NCBI RefSeq assembly: GCF_024347475.1
Contig: NZ_AP025487.1
Location: 1,302,001 to 1,366,000 of the forward strand
Origin: Vibrio fortis
Lineage (GTDB): Bacteria > Pseudomonadota > Gammaproteobacteria > Enterobacterales > Vibrionaceae
Length of the DNA: 64,000 nucleotides
Direction: 5' to 3'
The notes under the pieces: generated by a model
What the model saw: the letters and a program-made list of their open reading frames with translations, nothing else
The model's database searches: none
What the model was told of the DNA's origin: nothing
Part shown: positions 57,901 through 64,000 of the stretch, in pieces
Layout: the number at the start of each line of letters is the position of its first letter
Numbering within the stretch: the stretch's first letter is position 1
Position numbers and translations under genes: made by a program

Positions 57901-60900
57901 CTCGCTTTTCGTAACACTTGATGGCGATGTGCGTTTTGAGCCGAATCGTAATCTCGACCAAGCCAATGGTGATATCGTTAAAACGGTGGTCCTGACATCA
58001 AGTGATGGTGATGTCGATATAGACACGGCAACAGTCATCTTAACGATTACTGATGGTGATGATCCAACCATTGATAATGTTCCAAGTGTCACGCTCGACG
58101 AATCAGGCCTTATTGATGGTTCGGCACCTAGTGGCGTTTCTGTCGACTCAAAGAATACGATTTCATTTACTGAAGCGAGCGATGACGTCGCACGAATCGA
58201 AGTTGTGGTCGGGCAGTTTAATCGAGATGATTCGTTAACATCGAATGGCTTGATCGTTGAAATTCGAGAGGAGCCAGCAGGTTCGGGTAGTTATCTTGGC
58301 TACACGACTGACATATCAAACACTGAAACACCTGTATTCACACTGACTTTTGATCAAACAAACATCGGTGATTTTACGTTTGTGCTACTCGAAGCGTTTG
58401 ATCATAGACCTATACAAGGTAACAACCTGTTATCTTTTGATATTCCTATTTTGGCCATCGATACGGATGGTGATAAAACCGCAATTAGTCAACTGGTTGT
58501 GAATATCAATGATGATGTGCAGGTTATGCAAGATGCCGGCTTGAACGTGACAGAACCGAATCAAGCAGCCTTGAACGCAGGCACAGTTACGACAAGTACG
58601 GTTGATGTATTGACTTCGCCAAGTGCTGATGGTGCCAGCGTCACTCAGTTCACTTATGATGGCACTATTTACACGCTCGACCAAACGGATAGCTCTGAGC
58701 AAGAGTTTACCTTCACAGAGGGTTCACTATTTATCACCACCCAAGGTGAAGTACGCTTTGAGCCAAACCGAGATTTAGACCATTCGGCAGGTGATATTGT
58801 TAAGAGCATTATTGTGACTTCTAGCGATGGTGACGATGATGTTCTGACTTCTACGGTTACGCTGACCATTACCGATGGCGATGTACCGACTATTGATGTC
58901 ATTCCTCCTGTTTCACTCTCAGAATCAAGCCTTGCTGATGGTTCAGCCCCAAGTGGCTCAGCAGTGAGTCAAACAGAGACCATCTCTTTTACTAACCAAA
59001 GTGACGATGTTGATCACTTTAGAATTGCGACTGATGAGTTCAATCTTTTAGGTACACTGACTTCAAATGGCTTAGAGGTTGAGCTTCGTGAGTTTCCTGC
59101 AGATTCTGGTCAATACACAGGGTTTACAACCAATGCTCTAAATCAAGAAGTTGAAGTCTTTAACATCAACTTTGATGACGTTGTGCTAGGGCGTTACACC
59201 TTCACGCTACTTGAAGCGTTAGATCATGAAGATGGCTTAGATAACAACAACCTCAGCTTTGATTTGCCAGTGTATGCGGTTGATAGTGACGGCGATGATT
59301 CTGCAATGTCGCCACTCACCGTGACCATCGAAGATGATGAGCAAGGCATGAGTAACGGTGTCTTGACCATTGAAGAGCCGACAGTGGCGGATCTGGCGGC
59401 TGGGGTGGTGACCACAACCACGATTGATGTGATGCCAGAGCAGAGTGCCGATGGCGCGACCATCACTCAGCTTACTTACGATGGTGGTGCGCCACTGACG
59501 CTCGATCAAACAGATACGGGTGAGCAAGAGTTCATCTTCACCGAGGGCTCCCTATTTATCACGCTTGAAGGTGATGTGCGCTTTGAACCGAATCGCGACC
59601 TCGACCATGAAAGTGGTCCAATCGTGAAATCAATAGTGGTGACTTCTAGCGATGGTGATGTGGATGTCGAAACTGCGACGGTTCTGCTGACGATTACGGA
59701 TGGTGATATCCCAACCATCGAATCAGTACCAAGCGTGTCGCTGTCTGAATCTGATCTGGCCGATGGCTCTGCACCAAGTGGTGTTGCGGTTAGCCAAACC
59801 GAAACTATCTCGTTCACCAACCAAAGTGATGATGTTGAGAGGTTCCGACTTGAACCAACAGAGTTCAATATTGGTGGGGTGTTAACCTCAAATAACATCG
59901 CTGTAGAGCTAAAAGAAGATCCAGCAGATTCTGGTAACTACGTTGGTTATATTAATGACGGCGGTACGGAAGTGACAGTCTTCACACTGAGCTTCTCGGG
60001 AGCCACTCTTGGTGAATACACCTTTACGTTACTTGAAGCGTTAGACCATGCTGATGGTCTAGATAACAACGAACTGACTTTCGACTTGCCTGTCTATGCC
60101 GTAGACAGCGATGGTGATGATTCACTCATGACGCCACTGTCAGTCACCATAGGTGATGACGTGCAAATCATGGCGAACGGCACGCTTGATATCACCGAGC
60201 CAAATTTGGCGGCTGGTACGGTGACCACCAATACCATTGATGTGATGCCCGCTCAAAGTGCTGATGGGGCGGTAATTACCCAGTTCACTTACGATGGCGG
60301 TGCGGCTCAAATTCTAGACTCAACCATCACGGGCGAACAGAAGTTCACGTTCACCGAAGGCGATGTGTTCGTCACCATCGAAGGTAATGTACGCTTCGAG
60401 CCAAACCGAGATTTAGACCACGAAGCTGGCGATATCGTTAAGTCTTTAGTGTTCACCTCAAGCGATGGCGACGTTGATGTAGAAACGGCGACAGTAACGC
60501 TTACGATATCTGATGGTGACATCCCAATCATTGAATCAGTGCCAAGCATCGCACTTTCCGAAGCAGATTTAGCCGATGGCTCTTCCCCAATTATTGGCGC
60601 AGTAAGCCAAACCGAGACCATTTCGTTTACTAGCCAAAGTGATGATGTAGAGAAGTTCCGATTAGAGCCGACGGAGTTTAATACCGATAACTCACTCAAA
60701 TCAGATGGTTTGATCATTGAGCTCCGCGAGGAGCCAACAGGGTCGGGCAACTACATTGGCTTTACCACCGATGTTTCGAATGCAGAGACTACGGTCTTTA
60801 CACTGGATTTCAGCTCAACAACGTTAGGTGAATACACGTTTACTCTTTTTGAAGCGATTGACCACGATCCGATTCAAGGCAATAACGATCTAACGTTTAA

Positions 60901-63900
60901 TCTACCAGTTTATGCCGTTGATACTGACGGTGATGACTCGTTAATGTCACCGCTTTCAGTGATGATCACCGATGATGTTCAAGTGATGGCGATCGGTGCT
61001 CTGAATATCGAAGAGCCTACTGTCGCTGACTTAGCATCGGGCACTCCAACCACATCAGTCTTCGATGTGTTAACTAGCGCAAGTGCCGATGGTGCCAGCG
61101 TCACTCAGTTTACTTACGATGGTACGGCTTATACGCTTGATCAAACGGATAGTTCTGAGCAAGAGTTTATCTTCACAGAGGGCTCGCTATTTATCACCAC
61201 CCAAGGTGAAGTACGCTTTGAGCCAAACCGAGATTTAGACCACTCGGCTGGTGATATTGTTAAGAGCATTGTTGTGACTTCTAGCGATGGTGACGATGAT
61301 GTTCTTACTTCTACGGTTACGCTGACCATTACCGATGGTGATGTACCGACAATTAACGTGATTCCGCCTGTTTCACTTTCAGAATCCAACCTTTCTGATG
61401 GTTCAGCTCCAAGCAATTCACCAGTCAGTGATACCAAAGTCATTCAATTCACGAACCAAAGTGATGATGTGGTCTCGTTCCGTATTGAGCCAACCTTGTT
61501 CAATACGTTAGGTGCTTTAACAGCGAATAACTTAGCGGTTCAGATTAAAGAAGATTCAAACAATTCAGGTGATTACATTGGCTTTGTTAAAGATGCTTCC
61601 GATGTTGAAACCAACGTCTTTACCATCAGTTTCTCTGATACAAATTTAGGCCAGTACACCTTTACGCTTCTGGAAGCGCTCGACCATGAAGACGGTTTGG
61701 ACAAAAACACGGTCATTTTCGATGTTCCTGTGTTTGCCGTTGATAGTGACGGTGATGACTCTGCAATGTCGCCACTTACCGTGACCATCGAAGATGATGA
61801 ACAAGGCATGATTAACGGTGTCTTGAGCATCGAAGAGCCGACAGTAGCCGATCTGGCAGCTGGGGTGGTGACCACAACCACGATTGATGTGATGCCAGAG
61901 CAGAGTGCGGATGGCGCGACCATCACTCAGTTTACTTACGATGGTGGTACGCCTCTGGTGCTCGATCAAGATGACTCTGGTGAGCAAGAGTTCATCTTCA
62001 CCGAAGGCTCCCTGTTTATCACGCTTGAAGGTGATGTGCGCTTTGAACCGAATCGCGACCTTGACCATGAAAGTGGTCCAATCGTGAAATCGATTGTGGT
62101 GACTTCGAGCGATGGTGATGTGGATGTCGAAACTGCAACGGTTCTGCTGACGATTACAGATGGTGATATCCCAACCATCGAATCAGTGCCAAGCGTGTCG
62201 CTGTCTGAATCTGATCTGGCCGATGGCTCTACACCTAGTGGCGTTGCGGTCAGTCAAACTGAAACTATCTCGTTCACCAACCAAAGTGATGACGTTGAGA
62301 AGTTCCGACTCGAACCATCAGAGTTTAATATTGGCGGTGCGTTAACATCAAATAACATCACGGTAGAGCTAAAAGAAGATCCAGTAGATTCTGGTAACTA
62401 CGTTGGCTTTATCGATGACGGCGGAACGGAAGTGCCAGTCTTTACACTGAGCTTCTCGGGAACCACTCTTGGTCAATACACCTTCACACTACTTGAAGCG
62501 TTAGACCATGCCGATGGCTTAGATAACAATGAGTTAATGTTCGATTTACCTGTCTATGCGGTGGATTCTGATGGTGATGACTCGTTGATGTCGCCACTGT
62601 CAGTCACCATCGGTGATGATGTGCAAATCATGGCGAACGGCACGCTCGATATCACTGAGCCAACCGTAGCAGATTTGGCTGCTGGTACGGTAACCACCAA
62701 CACCATTGATGTGATGCCAGCGCAAAGCGCTGATGGGGCGGTGATTACCCAGTTCACTTACGATGGTGGTACTGCTCAAACTCTAGACTCAACCATCACA
62801 GGCGAACAGAAGTTCACGTTCACCGAAGGCGATGTGTACGTCACCATCGAAGGTAATGTGCGCTTCGAACCAAACCGAGATTTAGACCACGAAGCTGGCG
62901 ATATAGTGAAATCGCTGGTGTTCACCTCAAGTGATGGCGACGTCGATGTAGAAACGGCGACAGTAACGCTTACGATATCTGATGGTGATATTCCAACCAT
63001 TGAATCAGTACCAAGCATCACACTTGCCGAAGCAGATTTAGCCGATGGCTCTTCCCCAATCATTGGCGCAGTAAGCCAAACAGAGACCATCTCATTTACC
63101 AACCAAAGCGATGATGTTGAGAAGTTCCGATTAGAGCCGACGGAGTTTAATACCGATAACTCACTCAAATCAGACGGTTTGATCATTGAGCTCCGCGAGG
63201 AGCCAACAGGATCGGGCAACTACATTGGCTTTACCACTGATATTTCGAATGCAGAGACTACGGTCTTTACACTAGATTTCAGCTCAACAACGTTAGGTGA
63301 ATACACGTTTACTCTTTTTGAAGCGATTGACCACGATCCGATTCAAGGTAATAACGATCTAACGTTTAACTTACCAGTCTATGCCGTTGATACCGATGGT
63401 GATGATTCGTTAATGTCGCCGCTGTCAGTGACGATTACCGATGATATCCAAGTGATGGCAAGCGGAGCTCTGAGTATCGACGAGCCTACTGTTGTTGACT
63501 TAGCATCGGGAACGCCAACTACATCAGTCTTTGATGTGCTAACTAGCGCAAGTGCCGATGGTGCGAGTGTCACTCAGTTTACGTACGACGGCACGGCTTA
63601 TACACTCGACCAAACGGATAGCTCTGAGCAAGAGTTTTTCTTCACAGAGGGTTCGCTGTTCATCACCACGCAAGGTGAAGTGCGTTTCGAGCCAAACCGA
63701 GATTTAGACCACTCGGCTGGTGATATTGTTAAGAGCATTGTTGTGACTTCTAGCGATGGTGACGACGATGTTCTTACATCTACGGTTACGCTGACCATTA
63801 CCGATGGCGATGTACCGACTATTGATGTCATTTCTCCTGTTTCACTCTCAGAATCAAATCTTGCTGATGGTTCAGCCCCAAGTGGCTCAGCAGTGAGTCA

Positions 63901-64000
63901 AACAGAGACTATTACATTTACTAACCAAAGTGACGATGTTGATCACTTTAGAATTGCGACTGATGAGTTCAATCCTTTAGGTGCGCTGACTTCGAATGGT
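54992..64000 (+). CDS. Giant LapA-class RTX-type adhesin, N-terminal 3003 residues
   Basis: The ATG at 54992 follows AGGGGGAC, and the frame stays open for 3003 codons to the window edge. Residues 1-110 form a retention module (GDVVVMRPDGSARKLKAGDTIRDNE, then NGEVNVDENCVGC). TAAG at 122-125 is the motif expected for cleavage by the periplasmic protease LapG. From about residue 465 come tandem repeats of about 274 residues rich in Asp, Thr and Ser, of the T1SS-143/VCBS-like type, each holding TSSDGD and PVYAVDSDGDDS calcium-binding-like turns. Such proteins leave by type I secretion, stay plugged in the outer membrane and are released when cyclic di-GMP falls. The C-terminal RTX signal lies beyond the window. 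Confidence 0.9.
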   Translation, partial: MDVEVLRNAAIVQQVSGDVVVMRPDGSARKLKAGDTIRDNEIIITSKGAKLVLVQANGEVNVDENCVGCLDDAFAWREQPVGGDVEIDFVQTGNEAFDADNIAAIQEAILAGEDPTEILEATAAGGASGSANAGFVTIDYNYTETRPATFFETSALAQEDVDEDDDGFRTDVTASSGGQSFSQSLTEGSLSQGTYPQIISTSQLIQSGSLDLDPNSFVPTAASLSTLLSELNNDITSGGVAVQFAYDATENAIVGTQNGAEVLSIDIDTISSGSNVNLTLTSTLSAPIDHVPSVSDGQVSYIDNQITLTFDIEGADIGGNAIAAPISVGVAILDGADPIPETVTITNPETNTTLIEGSLVSIESDRLASVVFDSSSLSQFDGILSDNQNTLAQLSDDGTEITLSILGRGEVVLTVSVDTNGEYHFQQFKPIEQIGSDSLEFSLPVTITDFDQDSVVSTLNITISDGDRPTVNSVDPISVQESGLVGGSEEGVGTVTGSGSVDSDTFASDIIDHHELEPLEFNTDGSLLSNGEPVALELVSEVNGVRNYEGFVILDGVRTVVFEVAVDSPVLGSYEFTLIDSLTHQGSQDAELSFELPIYAVDTDGDRSSLAGGSGEAQAALIVVTVVDDVVELIDNSVALDEPTLVGESTVSYNVFNFTGADDATVQSFVYDGTTYNLDLQQDAAVQQAFVFDAGTLNIALNGDITFVVARDIDHSANETIIQDITFNAVDGDGDTDSSLLQISITDGQIPTINDIPSVTLQEPDLASGSSPTGSDVSSTQTIDFTPGSDDVARFRLESTEFNTSGALTSNGLVVSLKEEPAGSGNYIGFVTDASNTETPVFTLEFSGSTLGEYTFTLLESLEHADGQSNNELTFELPVYAVDSDGDDSLGAALAVTIGDDLQSMQNGVLSIREPTLAVLTQSVVTTETINVLPVQGADGAAITRFTFDGAIRTLDPDDTSEQEFQFLEGSLFVTLDGDVRFEPNRNLDQANGDIVKTVVLTSSDGDVDIDTATVILTITDGDDPTIDNVPSVTLDESGLIDGSAPSGVSVDSKNTISFTEASDDVARIEVVVGQFNRDDSLTSNGLIVEIREEPAGSGSYLGYTTDISNTETPVFTLTFDQTNIGDFTFVLLEAFDHRPIQGNNLLSFDIPILAIDTDGDKTAISQLVVNINDDVQVMQDAGLNVTEPNQAALNAGTVTTSTVDVLTSPSADGASVTQFTYDGTIYTLDQTDSSEQEFTFTEGSLFITTQGEVRFEPNRDLDHSAGDIVKSIIVTSSDGDDDVLTSTVTLTITDGDVPTIDVIPPVSLSESSLADGSAPSGSAVSQTETISFTNQSDDVDHFRIATDEFNLLGTLTSNGLEVELREFPADSGQYTGFTTNALNQEVEVFNINFDDVVLGRYTFTLLEALDHEDGLDNNNLSFDLPVYAVDSDGDDSAMSPLTVTIEDDEQGMSNGVLTIEEPTVADLAAGVVTTTTIDVMPEQSADGATITQLTYDGGAPLTLDQTDTGEQEFIFTEGSLFITLEGDVRFEPNRDLDHESGPIVKSIVVTSSDGDVDVETATVLLTITDGDIPTIESVPSVSLSESDLADGSAPSGVAVSQTETISFTNQSDDVERFRLEPTEFNIGGVLTSNNIAVELKEDPADSGNYVGYINDGGTEVTVFTLSFSGATLGEYTFTLLEALDHADGLDNNELTFDLPVYAVDSDGDDSLMTPLSVTIGDDVQIMANGTLDITEPNLAAGTVTTNTIDVMPAQSADGAVITQFTYDGGAAQILDSTITGEQKFTFTEGDVFVTIEGNVRFEPNRDLDHEAGDIVKSLVFTSSDGDVDVETATVTLTISDGDIPIIESVPSIALSEADLADGSSPIIGAVSQTETISFTSQSDDVEKFRLEPTEFNTDNSLKSDGLIIELREEPTGSGNYIGFTTDVSNAETTVFTLDFSSTTLGEYTFTLFEAIDHDPIQGNNDLTFNLPVYAVDTDGDDSLMSPLSVMITDDVQVMAIGALNIEEPTVADLASGTPTTSVFDVLTSASADGASVTQFTYDGTAYTLDQTDSSEQEFIFTEGSLFITTQGEVRFEPNRDLDHSAGDIVKSIVVTSSDGDDDVLTSTVTLTITDGDVPTINVIPPVSLSESNLSDGSAPSNSPVSDTKVIQFTNQSDDVVSFRIEPTLFNTLGALTANNLAVQIKEDSNNSGDYIGFVKDASDVETNVFTISFSDTNLGQYTFTLLEALDHEDGLDKNTVIFDVPVFAVDSDGDDSAMSPLTVTIEDDEQGMINGVLSIEEPTVADLAAGVVTTTTIDVMPEQSADGATITQFTYDGGTPLVLDQDDSGEQEFIFTEGSLFITLEGDVRFEPNRDLDHESGPIVKSIVVTSSDGDVDVETATVLLTITDGDIPTIESVPSVSLSESDLADGSTPSGVAVSQTETISFTNQSDDVEKFRLEPSEFNIGGALTSNNITVELKEDPVDSGNYVGFIDDGGTEVPVFTLSFSGTTLGQYTFTLLEALDHADGLDNNELMFDLPVYAVDSDGDDSLMSPLSVTIGDDVQIMANGTLDITEPTVADLAAGTVTTNTIDVMPAQSADGAVITQFTYDGGTAQTLDSTITGEQKFTFTEGDVYVTIEGNVRFEPNRDLDHEAGDIVKSLVFTSSDGDVDVETATVTLTISDGDIPTIESVPSITLAEADLADGSSPIIGAVSQTETISFTNQSDDVEKFRLEPTEFNTDNSLKSDGLIIELREEPTGSGNYIGFTTDISNAETTVFTLDFSSTTLGEYTFTLFEAIDHDPIQGNNDLTFNLPVYAVDTDGDDSLMSPLSVTITDDIQVMASGALSIDEPTVVDLASGTPTTSVFDVLTSASADGASVTQFTYDGTAYTLDQTDSSEQEFFFTEGSLFITTQGEVRFEPNRDLDHSAGDIVKSIVVTSSDGDDDVLTSTVTLTITDGDVPTIDVISPVSLSESNLADGSAPSGSAVSQTETITFTNQSDDVDHFRIATDEFNPLGALTSNG
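55355..55366 (+). other. Predicted LapG cleavage site (TAAG)
   Basis: Codons 122-125 of the adhesin encode Thr-Ala-Ala-Gly in the context ILEATAAGGASG, directly after the retention module. This is where LapA and related adhesins carry their di-alanine LapG site. Confidence 0.8.
56384..64000 (+). repeat. Tandem ~274-residue adhesin repeats (nine full units plus a partial)
   Basis: Using the DGD/Q-x-P-T-I boundary, units begin at 56384 (282 residues), 57230 (274), 58052 (274), 58874 (275), 59699 (271), 60512 (274), 61334 (275), 62159 (274), 62981 (274) and 63803 (cut by the edge). Each unit has a first half with FxxxSDDVxxFRL and YTFTLLEALDH, and a second half with SADGAxxTQFTYDG and VRFEPNRDLDH. 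The earliest units are the most divergent. Confidence 0.92.
58874..64000 (+). repeat. Three-unit super-repeat (A-B-C, about 2.46 kb)
   Basis: Units starting at 58874, 61334 and 63803 belong to type A (DVPTI, then IPPVSLSES or ISPVSLSES). Units at 59699 and 62159 are type B (DIPTIESVPSVSLSESDLAD), and 60512 and 62981 are type C (SDGDIP followed by ADLADGSSPIIGAVSQ). Like units lie 2460-2469 bases apart and share long nearly identical DNA stretches, while A, B and C differ clearly from each other. The first half of the middle A unit differs from the other two A units. Confidence 0.85.

Noticed and set aside
55858..63831. Many antisense open frames of 60-154 codons opposite the adhesin
   Set aside because: They recur at the same place in each repeat and arise from the Ser/Thr/Asp-rich codon pattern of the sense strand; they look alike only because the DNA repeats.

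Overview
This 64 kb window reads as chromosome of a gammaproteobacterium of the genus Vibrio. The base composition is moderately AT-rich, and the backbone is typical of the Vibrio main chromosome: cydDC, trxB, a VC1184-type aminotransferase, an INDY-type transporter, maeA, purC, sulA, ydiJ, a GlyGly-CTERM trypsin, the hutHUGI/hutC histidine cluster, thrS-infC-rpmI-rplT and speAB. From memory this order resembles the V. cholerae region around VC1180-VC1206. Species cannot be fixed from sequence alone; a Splendidus- or Harveyi-like marine Vibrio is plausible.

Layout. 1-526: N-terminal part of an exported thiol peroxidase (minus). 1303-5915: cydC, cydD and trxB (minus), with a Fur-box-like site in front of cydD. 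6301-8061: a two-gene accessory cassette (minus) encoding a membrane-anchored coiled-coil GIY-YIG nuclease of the SNIPE type and a small charged helical protein; this is the best candidate for a recently recognised phage-defence system. 8825-12139: a 2OG-Fe dioxygenase overlapping a cysteine-desulfurase-like gene, then a MarR regulator divergent from DUF2798 and DUF3861 genes, with two identical half-palindromic operators between them. 12204-18933: DUF2797, a GGDEF cyclase, a dicarboxylate transporter, SanA and NAD-malic enzyme. 19119-28244: a DEAH helicase, purC (PurR box), sulA (LexA box), a small zinc-binding protein, a Sel1/J-domain membrane protein, an OmpA-like lipoprotein, and DUF2786 and DUF3334 proteins.

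28465-34664: YdiJ-type D-2-hydroxyglutarate dehydrogenase, an ICMT-like membrane methyltransferase, a VesB-like secreted protease (Fur-like box upstream) and DUF3581. 34916-41247: the histidine utilisation operon hutI-hutG-hutU-hutH with its repressor gene hutC and HutC-type operators. 41433-43253: Spo0M-like and DUF3187 proteins. 43573-46751: thrS-infC-rpmI-rplT; the thrS leader holds a hairpin whose 7-base loop imitates the tRNA-Thr(GGU) anticodon loop. 46833-46897 is a nine-copy heptamer array. 46974-54512: ac4C amidohydrolase, a leucine-rich-repeat protein kinase, a coniferyl-aldehyde dehydrogenase/TetR pair under an 18-bp palindrome, and speA-speB.

54992 to the window end is one open reading frame of at least 3003 codons. 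It is a giant type-I-secreted adhesin of the LapA class: an N-terminal retention module, a TAAG site expected for LapG cleavage, then tandem repeats of about 274 residues. From about 58.9 kb the repeats form a three-unit ABCABC super-repeat of about 2.46 kb. No tRNA, rRNA, CRISPR array or intact insertion sequence was seen.
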